From: CAZAQV01 sp964487255
Lineage (GTDB): Bacteria > Myxococcota_A > Polyangia > Polyangiales > CAZAQV01
Direction: 5' to 3'
DNA: 64,000 nt
Assembly (NCBI GenBank): GCA_964487255.1
Contig: CAZAQV010000032.1
Span: forward strand, 1 to 64,000
The notes under the pieces were generated by a model. That model saw nothing but the letters and a program-made list of their open reading frames with translations. It was not told the origin of the DNA and ran no database searches. This document shows, piece by piece, positions 1-8,958 of the stretch. Position 1 is the stretch's first letter. Each line of letters starts with the position of its first letter. Position numbers and translations under genes: made by a program.

Positions 1-277
1 CATCGGCACTCCCAAAACGACTTGGACGGCCTACTCGTTGCGGCTCGTATATTGCCCATTCAACCCCGCCCTCTCGATACCAGCGCCGTACTCGACCCAC
101 CGTCGAACGAGAGGCGCCACTACCATTGACCACCTCCTGAACACTCCATCCCAAATCCGACATGTGAAGAACTTGCGCTCGTTTTCGTTCTCGAACGCTA
201 CTCTCGTCGCTCTCGATCACGGCCTCAACTCGTTCTCGTTCGGCTGCGCTAAGTCTTACCCGCTCGTGTTTTCCCAT
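1..277 (-). CDS. IS630-type transposase, N-terminal part (cut by window edge)
   Basis: Reading the minus strand from an ATG at 277 gives 92 codons that stay open to the left edge, so the 3' end lies outside the window. The protein begins MGKHERVRLSAAERERV and continues with a charged stretch and a helix-turn-helix (WSVQEVVNGSGASRSTVGRV, then RRWYREGG), followed by a basic QRVGRPSRFGSAD linker. This is the usual N-terminal DNA-binding half of IS630/Tc1-type transposases or of the winged-helix proteins derived from them; the DDE catalytic domain would follow outside the window. A weak GAGGG precedes the start. The family call rests on the N-terminus only, so a stand-alone helix-turn-helix protein is possible. 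Confidence 0.6.
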   Translation of the reverse strand, partial: MGKHERVRLSAAERERVEAVIESDESSVRERKRAQVLHMSDLGWSVQEVVNGSGASRSTVGRVRRWYREGGVEWAIYEPQRVGRPSRFGSAD

Positions 278-577
278 CCCTCAGGTAGATCACAACTTGC
301 TCTCCTCGAAAAGGATCAAATCCTTCCGATCACCGAGCTAGCTGACTCGATCAGCGCAGAGTAGGAGTTGCTGGCGCGCTCATCGCACTCAAGTGCGCCC
401 GCAACGAGGATCCGCCGAGTCGTCTGAGTCGTTGCAAGTCAGGGCACGGTCATCGACCCTTTAGGTAGGGGTGGGGCCCCGCGCGCGAGTGAGCAGAGCG
501 AACGAACATCTGCAAAGCAGATGTCTTGCACGCGAGGGGCGGGGAGCGGAGCTTTCCCCGCAAAAAAGAAAACACAG
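278..577. other. Spacer with two strong hairpins between transposase and tRNA
   Basis: No gene is supported here. Two perfect hairpins are visible: an 8-bp stem with loop AAA at 506-524 and a 7-bp stem at 539-561. On the minus strand a T-rich run (562-575) follows directly after the tRNA 3' end and probably ends its transcript. The hairpins recall the palindromic repeat near 22130 in layout but not in sequence. Confidence 0.45.
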
Positions 578-650
578 TGGGGCATGATGGACTCGAACCA
601 TCAGCCAACGGATTAAGAATCCGCTGCTCTACCGATTGAGCTAATGCCCC
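578..650 (-). tRNA. tRNA-Lys(CUU)
   Basis: The minus strand from 650 to 578 folds as a standard 73-nt tRNA. The acceptor stem is GGGGCAT/ATGCCCC, the D-loop has the AGCTCAATCGGTAGAGC form, and the T-arm is GGTTCGAGTCC. The anticodon stem GCGGA/TCCGT encloses the loop TTCTTAA, giving anticodon CUU, which reads the lysine codon AAG. The discriminator is A at 578 and no CCA is encoded. It sits about 300 bp from a transposase start, a common arrangement for insertion near tRNA genes. Confidence 0.95.
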
Positions 651-777
651 AGATGAGCGGCTTCATATCAAACGCGCCGCGGATGGTCCAGCACTCTGTC
701 GCTGGTTCTTCGCGGCTGCGCGTCACAAGCAACGATTCGCTGATGGCAAATCGACTTGTTTGGGCTCCGCACCCTCA

Positions 778-1314
778 TCACGTTTGCTTTGGGGTCATGA
801 CTCGGGTTTTTTCGTAGTGGCGGCGAGCCCACTCGGCCATTCCGATGCCGGCGGCTACGGAGACCGGATAGGAGTGGTTGATCCCGTACATCGGGATGGA
901 CACGATCTCGTGGGCCGCTTCGAGTAGGCACGGGTGAACCCCATCATCCTCGCTACCAAAGACCAGCACGGCGTTCTCCGGGATATCGGCCTGCCAGAGA
1001 GCTGCCCTTGCATGCTCCTTCTCGAACACCACGAGCGGCCATCCTTCATCACTCGCTCGCCTAGCAAGTGTGAAGGAATCGGACACCTCGACGATGTTCT
1101 CGAACTTTTGCATCCCCATCGCGGCCCGCTCGTACCAGCGCTCCGAACCAACCAACAGGATTTCACGCGCCAGAAACGAATGGGCGGTACGGACGATAGA
1201 ACCGATATTGAACGCGTTCTTGGCCCGGTCCACAGCCACCCTAAAAGGGTGCCGAATCTGGTCGAGTTCCTGGCGAATCTGGTCATTTTCAAGTTCAAAG
1301 GGAGGGACACGCAT
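778..1314 (-). CDS. SpoU/TrmH-family RNA 2'-O-methyltransferase
   Basis: A 178-residue SPOUT-fold enzyme expected to transfer methyl from S-adenosylmethionine to a ribose 2'-OH of tRNA or rRNA. The three SpoU signatures are present in order: motif 1 FNIGSIVRTA, motif 2 VLVFGSEDDGV, and motif 3 SIPMYGINHSYPVSVAAGIG, which form the trefoil-knot cofactor site. The start is set at the ATG at 1314 because the longer upstream extension is low-complexity and lies opposite the divergent neighbour. The length matches stand-alone SpoU proteins without an added N-terminal RNA-binding domain. The exact RNA target cannot be read from sequence. It is divergent from the pseudo-receiver/TPR gene. Confidence 0.85.
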   Translation of the reverse strand: MRVPPFELENDQIRQELDQIRHPFRVAVDRAKNAFNIGSIVRTAHSFLAREILLVGSERWYERAAMGMQKFENIVEVSDSFTLARRASDEGWPLVVFEKEHARAALWQADIPENAVLVFGSEDDGVHPCLLEAAHEIVSIPMYGINHSYPVSVAAGIGMAEWARRHYEKTRVMTPKQT

Positions 1315-1388
1315 GGAGTGGCGAGTTTGGCCCGATGCGCTATGCTTTGCCACCTCGGTTCGCGCTCCTCCGCGCGTAGGGGTGAGGA

Positions 1389-3431
1389 GTGGGGCAAGCA
1401 AAGATGTACGAAGGCCGAGATGAAGCAGCACGAACCAGGCCGAACATTCGTACCGCTCCCGCGCGTTTCGACACGGCAATCGTCCCCAAACTGGGACCAA
1501 GTGAGCAGCTTCGCATCTTCGACGGCACGCGCATCTTGATCGCGACCGCAGTTCCCGAAGCTATCGAGAGACTCCGACTCTCGCTGCGCGAACTGGGTGC
1601 TCAGGTTTTCATCCATCATCCTCTTGAGGACTCGCTTGAGGCGGCCGCACCGCTCGACCCGCAGGTCGTGCTTCTCGATCGAGAATCGCTAAAAGGTCGA
1701 AGCACACAGTTCTTCCGCACGCTTCACGGCGATCCACGGCTTCGTTGGGCCTCGGTCATTCGAGTCAACGCTTCTGATCTTACCCAGGTGCAGGTCGGTA
1801 CACTCGAAACCCTGGCCTCACGTCTGAAGCCAAAACTCATCGCTGACGCCAAGCTTACGGGCCTCGCGCGTCAAGACCGCCCGTTTCTCCTGCGCCTCTC
1901 TCGCCTTGGACCCAACCGCGTCCTGCGCGCGCTGGAGTCTGTGCCGGGCGCCATTCGCATTACCACGACGGCGCAAAAAACACTGTGCCGGCTCGACGTG
2001 CAGGACAGCGAGGTCCTGGGCGCACACTTCAAGGCAGTTTCCCGTCCGGAAACATTGAGCGGACTCAAAGCGCTTGCCGCGTTTCTCGCGCAAGAGGAGG
2101 GCGAAGTCCGTATCGAGCAACGGGATCGTCTCACCCTACACAATATTGGCCTATCCATCGCCGAAGCGATAGATGGCGCGTGTCGACAACTCGGGTCCAT
2201 CGCAGATGTGCTCGGACACTCCGCGCTTTTTGAGGCGCGCACACAAGCTAAACCGTTCGCGATCACCCAGCGCTTTGAGCGCTCCGAGCTCGACGCCGAA
2301 GAGCTCGAAGATGCGGCCATCGAGTTCGTTGCCTACGATGACGAGCAGCACACCAAACGCGTCGAGAATCCGACCGCAGTGCTCGGCCCGTCCAAAACCG
2401 ACGCGCCCAGAGCCCAAAGCACACCACCACCCATTCCAAGTGCACCTCCCCCAGCAGCCCGAGCAAACAGCAGCGTGCGTCCCGCTGCGCCGCCCGCGAG
2501 ACCGGAACTCCAGGCAGCGTCCGTCAGACAAGCGTCGCCGCAACAAGCCCAATCGCTCGCAATGCCCAGACTAGAAGTTCCGTCGCGCGCGACGGAGCGT
2601 CCTATTTCCTCATCAACCGTCAAGGTCCGTCTAGCGCAGAGCCCCAAGAAGCGTGTCGACGTCTTGCGCTTCGCGGCGTTCGCCCTCGCCTGCATCGCTT
2701 TGGGGTTTGTGATGACAACGGCAATCCGCATTTTGTTTATCGATGCGAAACCAGGCGATCTCGCCACCACCCCAAATCAAGTGACGACGCCAGCCGCAGC
2801 TGCGATCACGACAACACCCGCTCAAGCCGCTCAGGACGGCATGCCCGCCAACAAAAACCCCACCGCACCACCCAAAAAGAAGCCGCGGGGTGACGACACA
2901 GTGCGCATCGAACCACGGCCGAGCCAAGCCACCACGGTGGTTCCGGCAAAGCGCCCCGCACCGAGCAAGGAAGAACGACAAGCCGGCGCGAGTCGGCACC
3001 CGCGAAACGCCTCGCTCACCTGGCTCGCGGAAGCCGCCGCCGCGTCTTCGGCGCCGCTCGAAGCACAAACCGTCTCGGAACCAGAGCCGCTCGCCACGGA
3101 CTCTCCCAAGGCGGACTACCGACGAGCAAATCGACTGATCGCAGCTGGCAATATCGAGCAGGCGATCGAGGAAATGTCTGTTCTGCTCGAAAGCAACGCA
3201 AGTGATCACCGCGCGATGGCGAATATCGCGTCTGCCAATCTCAAGGCTGGCCAGACGCAGGAGGCGATTCGCTGGGCCAAAAAGGCCGTCCGAGTGCGCC
3301 CGGAGGAGCCAGCGTATCAGAACCTTCTGGGTGATGCGCTCGGTCTTCTCGGCGAGCGCGAGCAAGCCCTCGTGCACTGGAACGAAGCGAAGCGTCTCAA
3401 GGCTGCAGGCTCAGCGACCGCGCCCGAGTAG
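1389..3431 (+). CDS. Pseudo-receiver, single-pass membrane protein with C-terminal TPR
   Basis: Residues ~47-150 look like a response-regulator receiver fold (RILIATAV start, QVVLLDRE where the phospho-acceptor strand ends) without a convincing acid pocket. Residues ~165-275 resemble the DUF4388/PATAN-type partner domain of myxobacterial signalling proteins. A Pro/Ala-rich linker (~330-420) leads to one membrane helix (~425-451, VLRFAAFALACIALGF), a second Pro/Lys-rich linker and two to three TPR-like repeats (~580-675) ending in QALVHWNEAKRL. The topology suggests a cytoplasmic sensor part and a periplasmic TPR part. The start may be GTG 1389 or ATG 1404; a GAGGAG lies just upstream. It ends 5 bp before the convergent DHH gene. 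No specific role is assigned. Confidence 0.75.
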   Translation: MGQAKMYEGRDEAARTRPNIRTAPARFDTAIVPKLGPSEQLRIFDGTRILIATAVPEAIERLRLSLRELGAQVFIHHPLEDSLEAAAPLDPQVVLLDRESLKGRSTQFFRTLHGDPRLRWASVIRVNASDLTQVQVGTLETLASRLKPKLIADAKLTGLARQDRPFLLRLSRLGPNRVLRALESVPGAIRITTTAQKTLCRLDVQDSEVLGAHFKAVSRPETLSGLKALAAFLAQEEGEVRIEQRDRLTLHNIGLSIAEAIDGACRQLGSIADVLGHSALFEARTQAKPFAITQRFERSELDAEELEDAAIEFVAYDDEQHTKRVENPTAVLGPSKTDAPRAQSTPPPIPSAPPPAARANSSVRPAAPPARPELQAASVRQASPQQAQSLAMPRLEVPSRATERPISSSTVKVRLAQSPKKRVDVLRFAAFALACIALGFVMTTAIRILFIDAKPGDLATTPNQVTTPAAAAITTTPAQAAQDGMPANKNPTAPPKKKPRGDDTVRIEPRPSQATTVVPAKRPAPSKEERQAGASRHPRNASLTWLAEAAAASSAPLEAQTVSEPEPLATDSPKADYRRANRLIAAGNIEQAIEEMSVLLESNASDHRAMANIASANLKAGQTQEAIRWAKKAVRVRPEEPAYQNLLGDALGLLGEREQALVHWNEAKRLKAAGSATAPE

Positions 3432-3435
3432 TCAG

Positions 3436-4311
3436 CTACTTCAGCTTTTTGATCACTTCGTCCAACTGCTTCGCACCCACCGAGACGCGGGTTGGCATTC
3501 CACCCTCGATGCTGAGCAGCTCAAGTAGGTTGACGCCGCTGTCAAAGCGGGCTGCTGCGGTCACCGTGCTCTCGTCATGGACGATCGAAATCTGAGCTCG
3601 CTCTTGCCCCATCAGCAGAAGGAGCGTCTTGTCGTACCGACCATTTCGCGGCCTGGCATCGACGATCGCAAGTCGACCCTCGATACGGTATGCCTTGGCA
3701 AGCCTTCGCGTTTCATCCTCGATCGCTCGCAGCTCGTCGGCTGCGTGCTCGATCGACTCGAAAGCCGCTTTGTCTTTGAGACGCCCGACCAAAAAGCGGA
3801 CGATTGTGCCTCGCAATCCATTGTCGTTGGGTCGCGCACGCAAGGCGCGGTCGAGGGTAGCCGCCAGCTTCGAAGGCGTACCCAGCCGAGTGTCGATCGC
3901 GTGCGCGTCGTCGTCGGCGCCCGCGTAGGGCTCCACGCCACCGAGAATCCATTTCGCAGCCGAGCAAAGTCCATCAAAATCGGTGTGACAGACGATCGTG
4001 TCGATCGCACCAGCGGCAGCGACTCGCTCGGGCGTGACCATTTCCGGACATGCCCCATGTTCGGCTTTCGTGCGCAATATGAAACGCGGGTCGTCATCGA
4101 AGTCACGGTGGCGATCGTGGTCGTGGTGATCGATCCAACATGCGAGACGCGAGCCCAGTCCGTCGATGAAAGGCTGGGTGACGGTCTCGAAACTCGCACC
4201 ACCCGCTTTGGCAGCAAATGCAATATCCAACACCACGACACGGCCACGCAGATTCTTAGCCTTGGGCAACTTGCGTGGCGTACCAAACGCCAGCTCTGGG
4301 TAGCCCTCCAT
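3436..4311 (-). CDS. DHH-type phosphoesterase with unusual motif order
   Basis: A 291-residue protein with the hallmark WIDHHDHD motif (D61-H62-H63) that binds catalytic Mn2+ in DHH phosphoesterases (RecJ, NrnA/GdpP group), which hydrolyse phosphodiesters. A metal-binding HxDxDG motif (H109-T-D111-F-D113-G) is also present, but after the DHH motif. In typical family members it is N-terminal, so the catalytic core looks permuted. The N-terminal VVVLDIAF strand could be the usual motif II. The C-terminal ~100 residues (RLAIVDARPRNGRYDKTLLLL) resemble the substrate domain. It follows the PI-PLC-like gene by 32 bp on the same strand, which suggests co-transcription. The substrate (nucleotide, oligonucleotide or other) is unknown. 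Confidence 0.65.
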   Translation of the reverse strand: MEGYPELAFGTPRKLPKAKNLRGRVVVLDIAFAAKAGGASFETVTQPFIDGLGSRLACWIDHHDHDRHRDFDDDPRFILRTKAEHGACPEMVTPERVAAAGAIDTIVCHTDFDGLCSAAKWILGGVEPYAGADDDAHAIDTRLGTPSKLAATLDRALRARPNDNGLRGTIVRFLVGRLKDKAAFESIEHAADELRAIEDETRRLAKAYRIEGRLAIVDARPRNGRYDKTLLLLMGQERAQISIVHDESTVTAAARFDSGVNLLELLSIEGGMPTRVSVGAKQLDEVIKKLK

Positions 4312-4343
4312 CGCGCCATGATAGGAGCGATGGCGAAAGTTCG

Positions 4344-5864
4344 CTACTTCGGCGTCGAGGGCGCTTCAGGAAGCTCTAAGAAGGGGGTTAAAACTTCAAG
4401 AAACGGCTGTGTTGATACCAAGATGGTGGGAAGCTGCTCGAGCGACATCACCTCCTCGGTGTAGCGAGCCCGCACGATTAGACCTTGTGCGATCCAGCTC
4501 TTCATTTCCGTTGGATCTTCGCTGAAACGAAACCATCGCTGGAGCGTTGCATGCTCCCCTTTCGCGTACTCCGTAAAGGCGAGCTGCTCTGGCGCGACCG
4601 GCCGACGACGAGACTCGGTTTCGTATCGCAACACGCCACTCTCGTCGACGAACACATGAAGGCGCTTTGCGTCCTCCGCATCGATGGTCGTGTCATCCCA
4701 TGCGACGTCCGCGGAGGCCTCTGATTTGAGTACCGATATCGTGCCGTTGGAGCGGTTGACCCGAATGTTGAACTTCGTCGCGTTCTGCGTTCCCGGATCG
4801 ATGAGCACCTCAATGTTTGAAGTTGCTGTATCTGTGAAGCGTACGAATGCACGTGACCCGGTTTGCAAGACGCGCGGATCGCGGAAAAACACACCGCCCG
4901 TCGGCAAGCGCTCACCAACGACAAGTTCGACGCTCCGAACTTGTTGCGTGGGCGGCGAACTGCCCACGATGACAAAGAGACCTTCGTCGTTGACAGCAAT
5001 GGATGGGTCCGTCAGCCACTCTGAAATTACGCCGCTTCGTGTCCAGCGCACGCCCATCCCATCGCGATGGCCGAGCCAATAACGAAGTTTGAAGTCTTTG
5101 GTTTCGTGCACCATCATCATCTCGCCGGATGGGTCTCCGGCGATAGCCGGCGCGACACCTTGCACTTCTCGATAGCTGATGCGTGTACCCTCGTGGCCTC
5201 CCAGTACAACTAGGAATTTGCCGCGCAACTGGTCAACGTTGGGCCATTGTTCGTCCGACACTTCGTTCGGCTCGAAGAGTTTGTCACCAAGCTCGTGCGA
5301 AAGGATGTTGTTGAGCCGGTGTAGATCGCCCTCATCGTAGTTATCGTTGTCGGTTAGATCGTCGCGCAGCTCGATCCCCAGCGTGATCGGCGCATGCCCA
5401 GGATGTGCAACGGACCACGAAACGACTTGCTCAAGCCAGTCACCCAAGTTCTCCCGGCTGGGGTTATCCCCACGGGTGTTCAGCTGATCGCGCGGCTCTT
5501 CGAGTCCGAGTCCGTAGTCACCGCGATTGCGAAAGTCGTTGTCATGGATGGGCAGGTGCAGGTAACGGAGGCCCGCATCAAGCTGCTCGGTAACCGAACC
5601 CAGCGCCTCGTCGAGAACCGTGGCCTCGCTACCGACAAAGGTCGCTTGAGGCCACGGACGCTCGTCGGAGCCAAACTGCACCATCGGCTCCGATGGCGTG
5701 GGAGCCACCGCATCCGACTGCGACGTGTTCGCGGCATCGGGCACATTGGGCGAGCCGGTGTCTTGCTCCGAGTCGGTGTGCTCTTCAGCGCCCGATCCCT
5801 GGGCGCAGCTGGCCAAGACCGACAGACACGAAAAGACGATCGGACGAACACACACGGAGCGCAT
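4344..5864 (-). CDS. Lipoprotein with PI-PLC-like phosphodiesterase domain
   Basis: The 506-residue product begins with a lipoprotein signal (MRSVCVRPIVFSCLSVLASC, lipid-accepting Cys20), then an acidic Ser/Asp/Pro-rich linker. Residues ~70-230 resemble the TIM barrel of the PLC-like phosphodiesterase superfamily: LDEALGSVTEQLDAGLRYLH followed by LPIHDND, then PITLGIELRDDL and GKFLVVLGGHEG, as in bacterial Ca2+-dependent PI-PLC (PI-PLC-C1). Of the two catalytic histidines usual in the family, one is likely H in LPIHDND; the second is not certain. The C-terminal half (~300-480) is rich in beta strands and could be a carbohydrate- or lipid-binding domain. It is probably an outer-membrane enzyme acting on a phosphodiester lipid or head group. 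Substrate is inferred only at superfamily level. Confidence 0.6.
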   Translation of the reverse strand: MRSVCVRPIVFSCLSVLASCAQGSGAEEHTDSEQDTGSPNVPDAANTSQSDAVAPTPSEPMVQFGSDERPWPQATFVGSEATVLDEALGSVTEQLDAGLRYLHLPIHDNDFRNRGDYGLGLEEPRDQLNTRGDNPSRENLGDWLEQVVSWSVAHPGHAPITLGIELRDDLTDNDNYDEGDLHRLNNILSHELGDKLFEPNEVSDEQWPNVDQLRGKFLVVLGGHEGTRISYREVQGVAPAIAGDPSGEMMMVHETKDFKLRYWLGHRDGMGVRWTRSGVISEWLTDPSIAVNDEGLFVIVGSSPPTQQVRSVELVVGERLPTGGVFFRDPRVLQTGSRAFVRFTDTATSNIEVLIDPGTQNATKFNIRVNRSNGTISVLKSEASADVAWDDTTIDAEDAKRLHVFVDESGVLRYETESRRRPVAPEQLAFTEYAKGEHATLQRWFRFSEDPTEMKSWIAQGLIVRARYTEEVMSLEQLPTILVSTQPFLEVLTPFLELPEAPSTPK

Positions 5865-6082
5865 AGCCCGAATAACAGCACAGTACGTGCCAAAACTATT
5901 TCATGAAATCATTTCATTAATCTTGGACTTGCGCCCTACGATCGGCTACTGCAGTCACCACTGGAGAACGAGATATGCGCAGCGCCGCGGAAATAACTTC
6001 TCGGGGCCTGGTGTTGCACCACCAGAACCGAGAGGGCCGGGCGACAGGCATCCGCATCGTCGTTCCCCCGAAATCCCGAACC

Positions 6083-6709
6083 ATGATGCCTTTCGCCCCG
6101 CTCTCCCCGTTCGCTCACACTGCCACCGCCCACGCACTAGCCAAAACTCGGCGGAGAGACTACGTTCTTCGCGTGCGTCGCTCGCACATTGCTGTTGTTC
6201 ATTTGGCTGCCTTCGCGGCGTGCTGCGCTTTGCTCCCCTGTGTTGTCGTCGCTCAGAGTTCGGCATGCTCCGAGGGACAAAGCGTTCTATGGAGCCAGGT
6301 TCCCGAGCAAAACTGGCCCGCCACGCAATCGCTGCTCGAAGAAATCCAGTCGGTCGACAGTGCCAGCTCCAAGAGCGCAGAGCTCGAAGAGCCCTTAACA
6401 CTTGAACTTCCACTGAGTGTCGATCCGCTCGCTGAGCGCTTACTCGATACCCTCAAGGCGAACGACGGACCTGCTGCCGCACCGGAGAAACCGGGCATCT
6501 GTTTCACAGAGCTCGATCCGAGCTGCGTCCAGGATCCGGGTTCCTCCTCAACCACCAGCGTTCAGCATGTCGAGCGTTGTGGCTCCCTCGACGACGACAT
6601 CCTGGTCGAGTCGCAGCCGCGGACCGCTTCACTCGTGTATCCCCCCGCAAACCGAACTGTCGGGCCCAACGGCGTTCGCTCGAAGCTCGAGCGGCCACCC
6701 GCAGGCTAA
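6083..6709 (+). CDS. Hypothetical exported protein
   Basis: I do not recognise this gene. From ATG 6083 it gives about 208 residues with a basic N-terminus, a hydrophobic stretch (HIAVVHLAAFAACCALLPCVVV followed by AQS) that looks like a signal peptide with cleavage near AQS, and a mature part with four or five Cys (CSEGQ, CFTELDPSC, ERCGSL) and a helical acidic segment. Upstream in-frame ATGs (from 5975) would add a low-complexity basic stretch and are less likely. It lies about 180 bp before the triple-DsbA gene on the same strand, so its cysteines could make it a client, but that is inference. A 152-codon antisense ORF overlaps, hence the modest confidence. Confidence 0.45.
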   Translation: MMPFAPLSPFAHTATAHALAKTRRRDYVLRVRRSHIAVVHLAAFAACCALLPCVVVAQSSACSEGQSVLWSQVPEQNWPATQSLLEEIQSVDSASSKSAELEEPLTLELPLSVDPLAERLLDTLKANDGPAAAPEKPGICFTELDPSCVQDPGSSSTTSVQHVERCGSLDDDILVESQPRTASLVYPPANRTVGPNGVRSKLERPPAG

Positions 6710-6893
6710 GTCAAGCGTCAGAAAACTTCGATCGAGCGACGTTGTCGAGACGTCGCCCTTCGCGTGTGCGCGGCTTCGCACCGAACCACCGTGCTGACCC
6801 TATTTCGGGCACAGCATCGGTGGAGAGCCATCCACCCCTAACCAAACAACAACTTTCGCACGCCGCTTTTGCCGACGTGTAAGGAGAAATATT

Positions 6894-8903
6894 ATGAGTA
6901 AAGGAACAGCTATTATTTCCATCATGATCGCCTTCATTGGCGGTGCCGTGTTGGGACACATCATGGGCGGAAACGGAGGAAGCTCAAGCGAGGGCGACTC
7001 CTTGGCCGCACTGGATTCACAAGCCGCGGACGTCGATGGCGTAGGTGCCATCATCGGTGAAGTCGAGCGCGTTAAGGTCCCCGTCACCGAGGACCAACCC
7101 ATCAAGGGAGCGAACGACGCACTCGTAACCATCGTTGAGATCAGCGACTTCGAGTGCCCATTCTGCTCACGGGTCAACCCGACCATCAAGCAGATCATGG
7201 ACACCTACGGAGACAAGGTCCGTGTCGTTTGGCGCAACAACCCACTTCCCTTCCACAAGAACGCGCCACTCGCACACCAAGCGGCGATGGAGGCTTTCGA
7301 CCAGAAAGGCAGCGAGGGTTTCTGGCAATACCACGACAAGCTCTTCGCCAATCAAAAGGCGCTCACGCGAGAGAATCTTGAAAAGTGGGCTCAGGAGATC
7401 GGCCTCAACGCGGCCGAGTTTAAACAAGCGCTCGACTCGGGAGAACACAAGTCCAAGATTGATGCAGACCAAGCCCTTGCCTCCAAGATCGGCGCTCGAG
7501 GAACACCACACTTTGTCATCAACGGACGCAAACTCTCTGGCGCGCAGCCTTTCGATAAGTTCAAGACTGTCATCGACGAGGAGGTTGCAAGCGCTGAGAA
7601 GCTTCTAGCCAAGGGCGCAACCCGCGCCCAGCTGTACGCGACCTTCCAGAAGAACGCCAAAGACGCACCTGCACCCGAAGAACCTGCTGCCGGTGCACGC
7701 CCGCAACCCGACCCCAAGGCCGTCTACAATGTGCCCGTTACGAGTGACCTTCCCAGCAAGGGATCGAAGGACGCACTCATCACCATCGTCGAAGTCTCCG
7801 ACTTCGAGTGTCCTTTCTGCTCGCGCGTCAACCCGACCATCAAGCAAATCATGGACACCTACGGAAAAGACGTACGCGTCGTCTGGTACAACAACCCCCT
7901 TCCTTTCCACAAGAACGCACCACTCGCTCACCAAGCCGCACTCGAAGTGCACGCGCAAAAGGGCGACGCCGCGTTCTGGAAGTACCACGACAAGCTTTTT
8001 GAGAACCAGAAAGCGCTTACGCGCGAAAACCTCGAGAAGTGGGCACAGGAGCTCGGTGTGAACTTGCCGAAATTCAAGGCTGCACTCGACACGCAAAAAC
8101 ATAAGGCAACGATCGATAAGCAGCAGCAGCTCGCGGCTTCGCGCGGTGCGCGCGGAACACCCGCTTTCTTCATCAATGGTCGCTTCCTGTCGGGCGCGCA
8201 GCCCTTCCCGGCGTTCAAGGCGATCATCGACGAGGAAATGACGAAGGCGAAGAAGATGGTCGCGGACGGCACGCCGCGTGGCCAAGTGTACGCAAAGATC
8301 GTCGCAGACGGTGCAACTTCACCGAAGATGCTACCCGGTGCGGCGCCCGCAGAGGCCCCCAAACCACAGTTTTATGAGATCCCCGTTCCCAAGGACGCTC
8401 CGTCCAAGGGTGCGCGGAACGCGAAGGTGGTCATTCAGGAGTTTAGCGACTTCGAGTGCCCGTTCTGTTCGCGCGTTAACCCGACCATGAAGCAAGTCAT
8501 GGACGAGTACGGCGACAAAGTCAAAATCGTTTGGCGCAACTACCCACTCCCTTTCCACAAGAGCGCTCCGCTCGCCCACCAAGCCGCTTGGGAAATCTAC
8601 AAGCAAAAGGGTGATGCCGCGTTCTGGAAGTACCATGACCTTCTGTTCGCAAACCAAAAAGGGCTTACGCGGGAGAACCTCGAGAAGTGGGCCGAGCAGA
8701 TCGGTGGCGTGAACATGGGTGCATTCAAGTCTGCGCTCGACACGCAAAAGCACAAAAAGCGCATGGATGAAGACATGGCGGCTGTCACCAAAGCAGGCGC
8801 TCGCATCGGTACGCCAAGCTTCTTCGTAAACGGCAAGCTGGTTCAGGGTGCGCAGCCCTTCCCGGCGTTCAAGGCCGCCATCGACGAGGCCCTCGCCAAG
8901 TAG
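6894..8903 (+). CDS. Triple-DsbA-domain thiol-disulfide oxidoreductase
   Basis: A 669-residue protein with an N-terminal membrane anchor or signal (IISIMIAFIGGAVLGHIMGG) and three tandem DsbA-like thioredoxin domains (~60-255, ~278-470, ~495-669). Each has the active site ECPFCSRVNPT (CxxC at C88/C91, C306/C309, C522/C525), the helical insert with FHKNAPLAHQA (FHKSAPLAHQA in the third), and a cis-Pro loop (GTPHFVINGR, GTPAFFINGR, GTPSFFVNGK). Single-domain relatives (Thioredoxin_4 family) make or isomerise disulfides in the periplasm or act as peroxide reductants. The near-identical spacing (218 and 216 residues) shows internal triplication. A clear ribosome site (AGGAG at 6882-6886) sets the start, and a strong terminator follows the stop. 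Confidence 0.9.
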   Translation: MSKGTAIISIMIAFIGGAVLGHIMGGNGGSSSEGDSLAALDSQAADVDGVGAIIGEVERVKVPVTEDQPIKGANDALVTIVEISDFECPFCSRVNPTIKQIMDTYGDKVRVVWRNNPLPFHKNAPLAHQAAMEAFDQKGSEGFWQYHDKLFANQKALTRENLEKWAQEIGLNAAEFKQALDSGEHKSKIDADQALASKIGARGTPHFVINGRKLSGAQPFDKFKTVIDEEVASAEKLLAKGATRAQLYATFQKNAKDAPAPEEPAAGARPQPDPKAVYNVPVTSDLPSKGSKDALITIVEVSDFECPFCSRVNPTIKQIMDTYGKDVRVVWYNNPLPFHKNAPLAHQAALEVHAQKGDAAFWKYHDKLFENQKALTRENLEKWAQELGVNLPKFKAALDTQKHKATIDKQQQLAASRGARGTPAFFINGRFLSGAQPFPAFKAIIDEEMTKAKKMVADGTPRGQVYAKIVADGATSPKMLPGAAPAEAPKPQFYEIPVPKDAPSKGARNAKVVIQEFSDFECPFCSRVNPTMKQVMDEYGDKVKIVWRNYPLPFHKSAPLAHQAAWEIYKQKGDAAFWKYHDLLFANQKGLTRENLEKWAEQIGGVNMGAFKSALDTQKHKKRMDEDMAAVTKAGARIGTPSFFVNGKLVQGAQPFPAFKAAIDEALAK

Positions 8904-8923
8904 GCAAGTCACTCGTGAGAGAA

Positions 8924-8956
8924 GGCCGGGTCTCGATTGAGGCCTGGCCCTTTTTC
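8924..8956. terminator. Rho-independent terminator between convergent genes
   Basis: An 11-bp stem with one G-T pair (8924-8934 with 8939-8949), loop GATT, is followed by a T-rich tract at 8951-8959 on the plus strand. It lies 20 bp after the triple-DsbA stop and just before the 3' end of the convergent phosphate permease gene, so it mainly ends the plus-strand transcript. Confidence 0.85.
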
Positions 8957-8958
8957 TT

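Noticed and set aside
3577..4464. Long plus-strand frame (295 codons) opposite the DHH gene
   Set aside because: It mirrors the DHH phosphoesterase, lacks recognisable domains and its composition is that of an antisense shadow.
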